The notes under the pieces: generated by a model | Database searches by the model: none | Seen by the model: the letters and a program-made list of their open reading frames with translations, nothing else | What the model was told of the DNA's origin: nothing | Assembly (NCBI GenBank): GCA_937900425.1 | Contig: CALCDT010000089.1 | Location: 1-29,712 of the forward strand | DNA: 29,712 bases | From: an uncultured Alphaproteobacteria bacterium | GTDB taxonomy: Bacteria > Pseudomonadota > Alphaproteobacteria > Rhizobiales > Pleomorphomonadaceae | Direction of reading: 5' to 3' | Shown here: positions 22,873 to 29,712 of the stretch, piece after piece | Numbering within the stretch: position 1 is the stretch's first letter | Layout: each line of letters begins with the position of its first letter | Translations under genes and position numbers: made by a program

Positions 22873-24588
22873 ATGCTGACGCCCGAAACTCCGGCGTTCG
22901 ACCCCTGCGCCGCCCGCCCGTGGCTGGCGCACTATCCGGCCGCGGTGCCGGCCCGCCTCGACGAGGCGGCGATCCCCACGGTCGTGACGCTGATGGAGGA
23001 GGTCTTCGCCGCCCGCCCGGACGATCCGGCGATCGAGAGCTTCGGCGTCCGCATCCGCTACGCCGAACTTGCCGCCGCCTCGCGCGCGGTCACGGTCTGG
23101 CTGCAGGCCCGCGGCCTCGGCAAGGGCGACCGCATCGCCCTGATGATGCCCAACGTCATGGCCTACCTGCCGATCCTGTTCGGCGCGCTCGCGGCCGGCT
23201 GCACCATCGTCAGCGCCAATCCGCTCTACACGCCGCGCGAACTTGGAAACATGCTGCGCGACTCGCGGGCGCGGGTGCTGTTCGCGCTGGAGAATTTCGG
23301 CGCGAGCGTCGAGGCGGCGCTGAAGGACGCGCCGGTGGAGGCGGCGGTGATCGTGCGGCCCGGCGACATGCTCGGCCTCAAGGGCCTGCTCGTCAATCTC
23401 GTCTCGCGCCATGTGAAGAAGGCGGTGCCCGCCTTCCACCTGCCCGCCGCGGTGCCGTTCTCGGCGGTGCTGGCGGAGGGTCGCAAGGGCAGGGCGCGGC
23501 CGGTGGCGATCGCGCCGGCCGACATCGCCTTCCTGCAATACACCGGCGGCACCACCGGGATCGCCAAGGGCGCGGCGCTGTCGCACCGCAACGTCGCCGC
23601 CAACGTGCTCCAGCTCGAAGCCTGGCTGAAGCCCTATCTCGACCCGAAGATGAAGCCGGTGACGATCACCGCGCTGCCGCTCTATCACATCTTCGCGCTG
23701 ACCTGCTCGGCGCTGGTGATGGCGCGGATCGGCGCCTGCCAGGTGCTGATCGCGAACCCGCGCGACATCCCCGGCCTCGTCAGGACGCTGAAGAAGACCC
23801 GCTTCACGGCGATCCTCGTCATCAACACGCTGGCCCGCGCCCTGCTCAACAATCCGCAGTTCCGCACGATCGACTTCTCGGCGCTGCGGCTTTCGATCGC
23901 CGGCGGCATGGCGGTGCAGTCGGCGGTGGCCGAGGAGTGGCAGGCGGTGACCGGGCGGCCGATGATCGAGGGCTACGGCCTGTCGGAGACCTCGCCGGTG
24001 GTCTGCGCCAACCTGCCGGACATCGACCGCTTCACCGGCACCATCGGCTATCCGGTGCCCTCCACCGAGATTTCGATCCGCGACGAGGCCGGCCGGCCGG
24101 TGGCGCTCGGCGAGCGCGGCGAGCTCTGCGTGCGCGGACCGCAGGTGATGACCGGCTACTGGGAGCGGCCGGACGAGACCGCGAAGGTGATGACCGCCGA
24201 CGGCTTCTTCCGCACCGGCGACGTCGCGGTGATGGACGAAGGCGGCCGGGTCCGCATCGTCGACCGGCTCAAGGACATGATCCTGGTCTCCGGCTTCAAC
24301 GTCTATCCCAACGAGGTCGAGGACGTCATCGCCGCCCATCCGGCCGTCGCCGAGGTGGCGGTGGTCGGCCGGCGCGACGAGCGGTCCGGCGAGGCGCCGG
24401 TCGCCTACGTGGTGCGCCGGGCGCAGGCCGAGGTCGACGCCGCCGCGATCGAGGCCCACTGCCGCGCCAACCTCACGCCCTACAAGATCCCGCGCGCCAT
24501 CGTCTTCAAGGAGGCGCTGCCGAAGACCAACGTCGGCAAGATCCTGCGGCGGGAACTGCGGGCGGAGGCGGAGAAGAGCACCGGCTGA
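22873..24588 (+). CDS. fadD: Long-chain fatty acid-CoA ligase
   Basis: This enzyme activates fatty acids to acyl-CoA through an acyl-AMP intermediate. The 571-residue protein has the AMP-binding loop YTGGTTGIAKGAALSHRN starting at Y223, the YGLSETSPVV block, the GDVAVMD and VDRLKDMILVSGFNVYPNE hinge motif, and a C-terminal catalytic lysine in NVGKILRREL. The internal LPLYHIFALT and the preserved N-terminal extension (WLAHYP) fit FadD. The ATG at 22873 has GGGAGGA 6 nt upstream. Chain-length preference cannot be read from sequence. The small HlyU-family gene follows 83 nt later. Confidence 0.93.
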   Translation: MLTPETPAFDPCAARPWLAHYPAAVPARLDEAAIPTVVTLMEEVFAARPDDPAIESFGVRIRYAELAAASRAVTVWLQARGLGKGDRIALMMPNVMAYLPILFGALAAGCTIVSANPLYTPRELGNMLRDSRARVLFALENFGASVEAALKDAPVEAAVIVRPGDMLGLKGLLVNLVSRHVKKAVPAFHLPAAVPFSAVLAEGRKGRARPVAIAPADIAFLQYTGGTTGIAKGAALSHRNVAANVLQLEAWLKPYLDPKMKPVTITALPLYHIFALTCSALVMARIGACQVLIANPRDIPGLVRTLKKTRFTAILVINTLARALLNNPQFRTIDFSALRLSIAGGMAVQSAVAEEWQAVTGRPMIEGYGLSETSPVVCANLPDIDRFTGTIGYPVPSTEISIRDEAGRPVALGERGELCVRGPQVMTGYWERPDETAKVMTADGFFRTGDVAVMDEGGRVRIVDRLKDMILVSGFNVYPNEVEDVIAAHPAVAEVAVVGRRDERSGEAPVAYVVRRAQAEVDAAAIEAHCRANLTPYKIPRAIVFKEALPKTNVGKILRRELRAEAEKSTG

Positions 24589-24671
24589 GAGGTGCTGGCG
24601 GCGAAAGCGGTTTTCACTCCTGCGCCGGATGCTCTAGTCTCGCCGCCATCACCGCAACCGAGGCGACCGCC

Positions 24672-24962
24672 ATGTCCTTTCTGAAAGCCCTGTTCGGCGG
24701 CGGCAAGCGCGAGAGCGTCGCCGCCGAGCCGACCGAGACCGCCCGCATCGACCACGCCGGCTTCGTCATCCGGGCGACGCCCTACCGCACCGGCGGCGAA
24801 TACCAGACCGCCGGGGTCATCGAGAAGACCGTCGGCGGCGAGGCGAAGAGCCATCGCTTCGTGCGGGCCGAGAAGCACGGCTCCGTCGAGGGCGCCACCG
24901 ACTTCTCGCTGATGAAGGGCCGCCAGATCGTCGACCAACTCGGCGACGGGCTGTTCGACTGA
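24672..24962 (+). CDS. HlyU-family small protein
   Basis: The 96-residue protein begins MSFLKALFGGGK and contains FVIRATPYRTGGEYQTAGVI and HRFVRAEKHGSVEGATDFSL then KGRQIVDQLGDGLF, which match the HlyU family named after a Vibrio haemolysin activator. In alphaproteobacteria it is a short housekeeping-looking protein of uncertain role, and no haemolysin gene is nearby. The ATG at 24672 fits the family start. It may be cotranscribed with the acyl-CoA ligase. Confidence 0.88.
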   Translation: MSFLKALFGGGKRESVAAEPTETARIDHAGFVIRATPYRTGGEYQTAGVIEKTVGGEAKSHRFVRAEKHGSVEGATDFSLMKGRQIVDQLGDGLFD

Positions 24963-25021
24963 GGATGGTATGCGGTCCGCATGCATTTGGAAGACGGTCG
25001 GATGTTCATCGACCTCTCTCC

Positions 25022-25115
25022 GCCCTCACCCTGAGGTGCGAGCGGAGCGAGCCTCGAAGGGCGGGGGCGGCCCCGTCCTTCGAGACGGGCGCTCACGCGC
25101 CCTCCTCAGGATGAG
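25022..25115. repeat. Family A arms in reversed order, copy 5
   Basis: Two REP arms are joined back to back without the AT-rich core: first a decayed arm (CTCACCCTGAGG, GCCTCGAAGGGCGG), then a good arm (CCGTCCTTCGAGACGGGCGC, CTCCTCAGGATGAGG). The second arm's tip GGGCGCTCACGCGCCC is again self-complementary. The arm order is opposite to copies 1-4. It lies in the 335-nt gap between the HlyU-family and SnoaL-like genes; the rest of the gap (25116-25286) shows no clear signal. Confidence 0.7.
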
Positions 25116-25297
25116 GCCGATCGAGGTTGTTCCTTGGGGCTATGAGACGAGAGGTCGCCGCCTGCTGGACGCACGCCGTTTTGCCCGCAGCGGAACCGGG
25201 CGGGCCCTGACGTTGTTCGTTCCGCCTGTCCATCCGACGCGCCGTGCCGGGTGTCCGAGATCGCCCGTGAACACCCCCTGACCATCGAGGAGACACC

Positions 25298-25708
25298 ATG
25301 TCCGCCGCCGAAACCCGCGCCCTGATCGAGCGCTACTACGCCGCCTTCAACGAGGGATCGATCGAGGGCATGCTCGCCTGTCTCGACGAGGACGTCGCCC
25401 ACGACGTCAACCAGGGCGGCCGGCGCATCGGCGTCGAGGCGTTCAAGGACTTCTCGATCCACATGAAGCGCAGCTACAAGGAGCGCCTCGCCGACATGGT
25501 GATCATGGTGTCGGAAGACGGCACCAGGGCCGCCGCCGAGTTCACCGTTCACGGCACCTATCTCGAAACCGACGAGGGCCTTCCGCCGGCGAAGGGCCAG
25601 ACCTACACGCTGCCGGCCGGCACCTTCTTCCAGATCGAGGACGGCCGGATCGTCCGGGTGACGACCCACTACAATCTCAAGGACTGGATCGCCCAGGTGG
25701 GCGGCTGA
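25298..25708 (+). CDS. SnoaL/ketosteroid-isomerase-like protein (TIGR02096-type)
   Basis: The 136-residue protein has an NTF2-like cone fold judged from LIERYYAAFNEGSIEGMLAC at the start, a central EDVAHDVNQGGRRIG loop, and terminal TFFQIEDGRIVRVTTHYN. It resembles the steroid delta-isomerase-related family TIGR02096, whose function is not known. Acidic and polar pocket residues (D, H, N around residues 32-36) are present, but no reaction can be assigned. The ATG at 25298 has GAGGAG 5 nt upstream. The GNAT gene begins 4 nt after its stop, and a carbon-nitrogen hydrolase follows; the three look like one module. Confidence 0.88.
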   Translation: MSAAETRALIERYYAAFNEGSIEGMLACLDEDVAHDVNQGGRRIGVEAFKDFSIHMKRSYKERLADMVIMVSEDGTRAAAEFTVHGTYLETDEGLPPAKGQTYTLPAGTFFQIEDGRIVRVTTHYNLKDWIAQVGG

Positions 25709-25712
25709 GCCG

Positions 25713-26327
25713 ATGACGCTTTCGCTTATCGAAGACGCCGGCGTCGTCGTCCGGCCGCTGACCGGCGCCGACCTCGCCGCGTCGATCGACGCCCTCGCGG
25801 AGCTGCGCATCGCCGTCTTCCGCGCCTATCCTTATCTCTACGACGGCAGCCTCGCCTACGAGCGCGGCTACGTCGAGGAGTTCGCCGCGAGCGCGGGCGC
25901 GGTGCTGGTGGCGGCCTTCGCCGGCGACACCCTCATCGGCGCGGCGACCGCTTCGCCGATGGCCGGGCAGAAGGAGGCGTTCCGCGCCCCCTTCGAGGCG
26001 GCGGGCTACGACACGGCGACGATGGTCTATTTCGGCGAGAGCGTGCTGCTGCCGGCCTGGCGCGGCCGCGGCGTCGGCCACGCCTTCTTCGACCACCGCG
26101 AGGCGCGGGCGCGCCAACTCGGCGCGACCCACACCACCTTCTGCTCGGTGGTGCGTCCGCCCGATCATCCGGCGCGGCCGGCGGCATACCGCCCGCTCGA
26201 CGACTTCTGGAGGAAGCGCGGCTACGCGCCGGTGGAGGATCTCGTCACCCGCTTCGCGTGGAAAGACGTCGGCGAGACCGGGGAGAGCGAGAAGCCGATG
26301 CGCTTCTGGATGCGCCGGCTCGACTGA
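25713..26327 (+). CDS. GNAT-family N-acetyltransferase of the nitrilase-linked module
   Basis: The 204-residue protein has the acetyl-CoA binding segment LLPAWRGRGVGHAFFDHREA (R-G-R-G-V-G) after GESVL, with an N-terminal LRIAVFRAYPYLYDG block and YVEEFAASAGAVLVAAF. The C-terminal part (RPLDDFWRKRGYAPVEDL, FAWKDVGE) is typical of a distinct GNAT subgroup that occurs next to, or fused with, nitrilase-type hydrolases (compare B. subtilis YhcX, a GNAT plus CN-hydrolase fusion). It starts 4 nt after the SnoaL-like gene. Its stop overlaps the start of the family D repeat. The acceptor is unknown. Confidence 0.87.
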   Translation: MTLSLIEDAGVVVRPLTGADLAASIDALAELRIAVFRAYPYLYDGSLAYERGYVEEFAASAGAVLVAAFAGDTLIGAATASPMAGQKEAFRAPFEAAGYDTATMVYFGESVLLPAWRGRGVGHAFFDHREARARQLGATHTTFCSVVRPPDHPARPAAYRPLDDFWRKRGYAPVEDLVTRFAWKDVGETGESEKPMRFWMRRLD

Positions 26328-26455
26328 TGCTTGGCGCATGAATTGCCGCCTCGTCGGAAATTCATGCGGTTACGGCCTGACCGGCCGACGCCCGGACGGG
26401 CTTGCCCGCGCTCATGAAGTCCCGACAGGTCGGAACTTCATGAGCTTGGTATGAC
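26324..26455. repeat. Family D three-hairpin element, copy 2
   Basis: About 132 bp, closely matching 9403-9532 (same CTGATRCTTGGCG start and CATGAGCTTGGTATGAC end). Hairpins: GCATGAATT with AATTCATGC; GCCTGACCGG with CCGGACGGGC (one mismatch); GCTCATGAAGT with ACTTCATGAGC enclosing CCGAC/GTCGG. Its first bases overlap the GNAT stop codon, and it lies inside the probable KSI-GNAT-nitrilase transcript. Confidence 0.8.
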
Positions 26456-26484
26456 ACCGACGCGACAAGAAAACCGGCCTCGGC

Positions 26485-26506
26485 CGGCCTCCTCGCAAGG
26501 AGGCCG
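26485..26506 (+). repeat. Hairpin in the leader of the carbon-nitrogen hydrolase gene
   Basis: CGGCCTCCT (26485-26493) and AGGAGGCCG (26498-26506) form a 9-bp perfect stem with a CGCA loop about 45 nt before the ATG at 26551. There is no T-tract. It could shape the mRNA leader or be a small terminator relic. Confidence 0.4.
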
Positions 26507-26550
26507 CCGGGAGGTCGGTTCGATCCGAGGCCGGCACAAGGGAGGATCAC

Positions 26551-27462
26551 ATGCCGAGGCAGTTCCGCATCGCCGCCGCGCAATATCCGATCGAGGCGGT
26601 CGCCGACGTCGACGCCTACGAGATGAAGCTCGCCCGCTGGGTCGAGGAGGCGGCGCGCGGCGGCGCCCGGCTCGCGGTGTTTCCCGAATACGGGGTGATG
26701 GAACTCGCCGCCGCCTTCCCGGACGTCGCGTCCGACCTCCACCGCTCGATCGAGGCGATCGAGGAGCGGATCGGCGAGATCGACGCGCTGACGAAGACGC
26801 TGGCCCGCCGCCACGACATCCACATCCTCGCCTCGAGCGCGCCGCTGCGCGGCGACGACGGCCGATTCCGCAACGTCGCCCGCCTGTTCACGCCGAAGGG
26901 CGCGGTCGGCCGGCAGGAGAAGCTGGTGATGACCCGCTTCGAGCGCGAGGAGTGGGGCATCGCCGGCGGCGCCGGCATCCGCACCTTCCGCACCGAACTC
27001 GGCGTGATCGGCGTTTCGATCTGCTACGACGTCGAGTTTCCGCTGATCGCCCGGGCCCAGGCCGAGGCGGGGGCGGAGCTGATCCTCGCGCCATCGGCCA
27101 CCGACAGCCTGCGCGGCTACTGGCGGGTGCGCCATGGCGCGGCGGCCCGCGCGCTGGAAAACCAGTGCTACGTGGTGCAGGCGCCGACGGTGGGCGCTGC
27201 GCCGTGGTCGCCGGCGATGGACGACAACCGCGGCGCGGCGGGCGTCTTCGGCCCGCCCGACGTCGGCTTTCCCGACGACGGCGTCGTCGCCCTCGGCGAA
27301 CTCGACCGGCCGATGTGGCTGTTCGCCGACGTCGACCTCGACGCGGTGGCGCGGGTGCGCGCCGACGGCGGCGTCCTCAACTATGCGCATTGGCCCGAGC
27401 AGACCGGCGCCGACCTGCCCCCGGCGGTCGCCCCGGCGGCGGAGGTGGTGGACCTGCGGTGA
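26551..27462 (+). CDS. Carbon-nitrogen hydrolase (nitrilase superfamily)
   Basis: The 303-residue amidase or nitrilase-fold enzyme carries the Glu-Lys-Cys triad: E46 in VFPEYGVMEL, K124 in GRQEKLVMTRFEREEW and C158 in VSICYDVEFPLIAR. It hydrolyses a C-N bond of an amide or related substrate; which one is unknown. The ERE-EW segment after the lysine and the APSATDSLRGYWRVRHGAAA block place it with the subgroup adjacent or fused to GNAT acetyltransferases. The ATG at 26551 has GGGAGGA 6 nt upstream. It is the third gene after the SnoaL-like and GNAT genes, separated from the latter by 223 nt containing a family D repeat and a hairpin. Confidence 0.92.
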   Translation: MPRQFRIAAAQYPIEAVADVDAYEMKLARWVEEAARGGARLAVFPEYGVMELAAAFPDVASDLHRSIEAIEERIGEIDALTKTLARRHDIHILASSAPLRGDDGRFRNVARLFTPKGAVGRQEKLVMTRFEREEWGIAGGAGIRTFRTELGVIGVSICYDVEFPLIARAQAEAGAELILAPSATDSLRGYWRVRHGAAARALENQCYVVQAPTVGAAPWSPAMDDNRGAAGVFGPPDVGFPDDGVVALGELDRPMWLFADVDLDAVARVRADGGVLNYAHWPEQTGADLPPAVAPAAEVVDLR

Positions 27463-27550
27463 GGCGTCGGCCAGGCGGTGGAACGCGGTGACCGGGGAAG
27501 TGGCAGGACCTCGCGGCGGCATCGTCTGGCGATGCCTCGCGCCGCCTTAG

Positions 27551-27719
27551 CCCTCTCCCCTTGGGGAGAGGGTGGCCCGAAGGGCCGGGTGAGGGCCGCG
27601 GCACGGCAGGGGCTGTCGACAGCGCCTGCCGGGGATCGACGCCGACGGGGCAGCGGACGGTGAGGCCGCCCCCCTCATCCGGCGCTGCGCGCCACCTTCT
27701 CCCCGCGGGGGAGAAGGGG
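27551..27719. repeat. Family C inverted repeat element
   Basis: The left side is CCCTCTCCCCTTGGGGAGAG followed by GTGGCCCGAAGGGCCGGGTGAGGG; the right side is CCCCTCATCCGGCGCTGCGC then CACCTTCTCCCCGCGGGGGA and GAAGGGG. The two sides are loosely complementary and each contains internal palindromes. This type is common in rhizobial intergenic DNA. It lies between the convergent nitrilase-type and SIMPL genes; the rest of 27463-27844 has no other signal. Confidence 0.75.
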
Positions 27720-27844
27720 ACGGAGGCGGCGCCCGGGGAAGGGAGGGATGCGGCGCGCACCGAGGCGATGGCGGTGGCGTCGGTGACCGCAGGCGCGTCG
27801 CGGGGCCGCCGGGCGGGGGCGACCATCGGCCACCGCCCACCCCG

Positions 27845-28579
27845 TCACTTCGGCAGCAGCTCGAAGGCGACGTCGAGGATGACTTCCACGTCCTGCTCGC
27901 CGGCGGCGACCGGGACCGAATCCATCGCCGCCTTGGCCATCTCCATCCGTGCCGCCATCATCGGCCGCGGGCCGGCGACGCTTTCGCCGAGGTCGACGAT
28001 GCGGCCGATCGAGAAGCCGCCGGCTTCGGCGTAGAGCTCGGCCCGGCGCTTGGCCTCGGCCATCGCCTGGCGGCGGGCGTCGTCGCGCAGGGCGGCGTCG
28101 TCGTCGACCTCGAAGCCGATGCCCTGGATGGCGTTGGCGCCGAGGCGCACCACCTTGTCGAGCAGGCCGCCGGCGGCCGAGAGGTCGCGGATGCGGACCT
28201 GGACGAGGTTGGAGACCCGGTAGCCGGTGATGCGCGGCGGCTGCTGCTCCTCGCCCTCGCGCGGCTGCGGATAGACGTAGACCGGCTCGATCGAGAAATT
28301 GGCGGTGCGGATGTCGCGCTCGGCGACGCCGGCGGCCTTCAACTCGCCGACGAGGGCGTTCATCGCGCCGTTGTTGTCGGAGAGCGCCTCGGCGGCGGTC
28401 GGCTTCTCGCTGAGGACGCCGGCGGTGACGACGGCGACGTCCGGCACCGCCGAGACCGTGCCGGTGACCTGCAGGCGCAGCCGCGGCGCCGGCTCCTCGG
28501 CCAGGGCGGGGGCCGAGATCGCCGCGGCGAGGAGAAGGGTACAGAGCCCGAGGGCGGCGGTGCGCAGCGGCGTCGTCAT
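27845..28579 (-). CDS. Exported SIMPL-domain (DUF541) protein
   Basis: The 244-residue protein begins with a signal peptide (MTTPLRTAALGLCTLLLAAA, probable cleavage after ALA near residue 27). The mature part opens RLRLQVTGTVSAVPDVAVVT, then EALSDNNGAMNALVGELKAA, IRTANFSIEPVYVYP and RITGYRVSNLVQVRI, the SIMPL/DUF541 pattern, and DDARRQAMAEAKRRAELYAE. These periplasmic or outer-surface proteins (E. coli YggE is one) are linked to oxidative-stress relief, with no defined activity. The ATG at 28579 has GGGAGAA about 10 nt upstream. It is divergent from the cupin gene. Confidence 0.92.
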   Translation of the reverse strand: MTTPLRTAALGLCTLLLAAAISAPALAEEPAPRLRLQVTGTVSAVPDVAVVTAGVLSEKPTAAEALSDNNGAMNALVGELKAAGVAERDIRTANFSIEPVYVYPQPREGEEQQPPRITGYRVSNLVQVRIRDLSAAGGLLDKVVRLGANAIQGIGFEVDDDAALRDDARRQAMAEAKRRAELYAEAGGFSIGRIVDLGESVAGPRPMMAARMEMAKAAMDSVPVAAGEQDVEVILDVAFELLPK

Positions 28580-28691
28580 GTCCGGTGGTTCTCCCGTGGG
28601 TCCGGCGGCGCGGGGAAACGGGCGGCGGCCGGCGTGGCGGCAAGCTCCATCGCCAATGCGGCTGGATTGCGGCGCCTGCCGATGCGTGCGC

Positions 28692-28718
28692 CGTCAACCT
28701 TTCGTCAACCAAGTGACG
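28692..28718. promoter_or_regulatory. Direct and inverted repeats upstream of the cupin gene
   Basis: CGTCAAC occurs at 28692-28698 and again at 28703-28709, an 11-bp spacing of about one helical turn. The second copy also pairs as an inverted repeat with TGACG (28714-28718). The cluster lies in the SIMPL/cupin divergent region, about 80 nt before the cupin start. It could be a regulator site, but the regulator is unknown. Confidence 0.3.
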
Positions 28719-28796
28719 GGAACGGTCCGTGCCCTGCAAGCGATCGTTCACCGTTCGATGGCCAGTATGGCGGGCTTATCACCAGAGGAGGCCCCC

Positions 28797-29318
28797 GTGA
28801 CCGACACGACGACGAACGCTGCAGAGAAAGGCGTCGCCGCCGCCATCACCGAAACGATCCGCCGGCTCGGCTTCGAGCGCGCCGTGCCGGATCTTTCCGC
28901 CCTCGCCCCGGCGCCGATCGAGCCCGGCTGGATCGTCGACGGCGCCCCGGTCGCCCGCGCGGTCGAGTTGTCGCGCAGCGCCGACGGCGGCATGTCGACC
29001 ATGATGTGGGACTGCACCGCCGGCACCTTCCGCTGGCACTTCACCTGGGAGGAGACGGTGCACATCCTCGAGGGCGAGGTCGAGGTCACCTGCGTTTCGG
29101 GCGAGACCCGGGTGTTCCGCGCCGGCGACGTCGGCTATTTCCCCGGCGGCTCGTGGGCGCTGTGGCACGTGCCGGTCTACGTCCGCAAGATCGCCTTCTG
29201 CCGCCAGCCGACGCCGAAGCTGGCGACCCAGGCCCTGCGCCTCTTCGCCTCCGCCCTGAAATTCGCCACCCGCTCGGGCGGCACGCGGCTGAAGAAGCCG
29301 GGTGCACGGGCGGCGTGA
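28797..29318 (+). CDS. Cupin-domain protein
   Basis: The 173-residue protein has a single cupin barrel: FRWHFTWEETVHILEGEVEV supplies His and Glu metal-ligand candidates, and FRAGDVGYFPGGSWALWHV is the second cupin motif. It resembles the Cupin_3 (DUF861) group, which includes small isomerases and ureidoglycine-type enzymes, but no substrate can be assigned. The GTG at 28797 is chosen because AGAGGAGG ends 5 nt upstream; an in-frame ATG further up has no such site. The C-terminus is a basic tail (RLKKPGARAA). It stands alone, divergent from the SIMPL gene. Confidence 0.9.
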   Translation: MTDTTTNAAEKGVAAAITETIRRLGFERAVPDLSALAPAPIEPGWIVDGAPVARAVELSRSADGGMSTMMWDCTAGTFRWHFTWEETVHILEGEVEVTCVSGETRVFRAGDVGYFPGGSWALWHVPVYVRKIAFCRQPTPKLATQALRLFASALKFATRSGGTRLKKPGARAA

Positions 29319-29321
29319 CGG

Positions 29322-29465
29322 GGGCAGTCGGGTAGTCGGCAGTCGGCGTTCGGCCGGCGGGCTTCGGGCGTCGTCTGGCGCGCCTCGGGCGTCAACGGTC
29401 GGGCCGTCGGCAGGAGGGGCTCCGGCAATCGGCGCTCGGCCGTCGGGCGTCGGGCGTCGGAAGGC
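29322..29465. repeat. Degenerate heptamer tract, second copy
   Basis: Units such as GTCGGCA, GTCGGCG, TTCGGCC, TTCGGGC, CTCGGGC, GTCGGGC and CGTCGGG repeat with a mostly 7-nt period and small slips, as at 7867-7950. The tract begins just after the cupin stop. No ORF, promoter or RNA is evident in it. Confidence 0.5.
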
Positions 29466-29569
29466 GGCGACGGGGCGACCCGCCGCCGCAACCCCCAGCC
29501 TCGCCCCTTCCCGGTGAACGGCCTCGCACTCGCGCCGCCCGCTCCCCACGCGTCCGCCAGTTGCACCCT

Positions 29570-29597
29570 TGCCGCCACCGCCGTCTCGCGCTAATTC
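29570..29597 (+). promoter_or_regulatory. Likely promoter of the tRNA gene
   Basis: TTGCCG (29570-29575) and TAATTC (29592-29597) are separated by 16 nt and lie about 40 nt before the tRNA. TAATTC is the only AT-rich hexamer in the area. The spacing fits a housekeeping sigma-70 promoter with a short tRNA leader. Confidence 0.4.
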
Positions 29598-29635
29598 GGA
29601 AAGACGCAGCGGCGCGCCGAAAGACCCGCCGCCGG

Positions 29636-29711
29636 GGGCCTGTAGCTCAATGGTTAGAGCCGACCGCTCATAACGGTCTGGTTGGGGGTTCGAGTCCCTC
29701 CGGGCCTACCA
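29636..29711 (+). tRNA. tRNA with CAU anticodon, probably tRNA-Ile2 (lysidine type)
   Basis: The sequence folds into a complete cloverleaf: acceptor GGGCCTG/CGGGCCT, D arm GCTC/GAGC with an 8-nt loop, anticodon arm GACCG/CGGTC with loop CTCATAA (CAT at 29669-29671), 5-nt variable loop, T arm GGGGG/CCCTC with loop TTCGAGT, discriminator A and encoded CCA (29709-29711). The short D loop AATGGTTA resembles Ile2 tRNAs, whose C34 is changed to lysidine by TilS so that AUA is read; elongator Met is the alternative. It is not an initiator, because the anticodon stem lacks the three G-C pairs. Position 1-72 is a G-U wobble. Confidence 0.93.
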
Positions 29712-29712
29712 G

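Overview
This window reads as a chromosomal segment of a high-GC alphaproteobacterium, most likely of the order Hyphomicrobiales (Rhizobiales). The case rests on very GC-rich codon use throughout, a TIGR02302/DUF4175-type protein next to a divergent argH/tlpA pair, a possible Irr-type box upstream of bacterioferritin, and many palindromic intergenic repeats of the kind common in rhizobial genomes. I see no transposase, integrase, phage gene or CRISPR array. The genes are ordinary chromosomal genes; the unusual content lies in the gaps between them.

Layout. 1-1063 (-): 5' part of the L-serine dehydratase gene, running off the left edge. 1238-6597: TetR-type regulator (-) divergent from a two-gene RND efflux operon (membrane fusion protein and HAE1-type pump) that ends in a clear intrinsic terminator; a perfect palindrome lies between the -35 and -10 of the pump promoter. 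6655-9136: two histidine-degradation genes (hutI, hutG) separated by a long inverted repeat. 9564-11249 (-): an Rrf2-type regulator followed by mtnA. 11692-12177 (-): bacterioferritin. 12266-14496 (-): MhqD-like hydrolase and MhqO-like ring-cleaving dioxygenase, separated by repeats. 14938-17610 (+): a large TIGR02302 membrane protein with a Gln-rich coiled-coil tail. 17997-20067: argH (-) divergent from a TlpA-like thioredoxin (+). 20380-22598 (+): tightly packed fmt, GNAT acetyltransferase and truA. 22873-24962 (+): fadD-type acyl-CoA ligase and a HlyU-family protein. 25298-27462 (+): SnoaL/ketosteroid-isomerase-like protein, GNAT acetyltransferase and carbon-nitrogen hydrolase, which look like one functional module. 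27845-28579 (-): exported SIMPL/DUF541 protein. 28797-29318 (+): cupin protein. 29636-29711 (+): tRNA with a CAU anticodon, probably the lysidine-type isoleucine tRNA.

Repeats. At least five kinds of intergenic sequence recur. Family A has paired REP-like arms (10 arms at five sites); four sites share an oriented AT-rich core, and the arms have variable but self-complementary tips. Family B has C-rich/G-rich long arms around a conserved core, with two full copies and one fragment. Family C is a single CCCTCTCCCC-type element. Family D is a ~130-bp three-hairpin element in two well-conserved copies. The fifth kind is degenerate heptamer tracts around GTCGG. Families A and D and the KSI-GNAT-nitrilase module are the best candidates for something poorly described.

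Functionally the window mixes amino-acid catabolism and synthesis (serine, histidine, arginine, methionine salvage), iron storage, drug and quinone defence, translation (formylation, pseudouridylation, tRNA) and lipid activation. All assignments come from reading translated sequence and recognising motifs; no database search was run.
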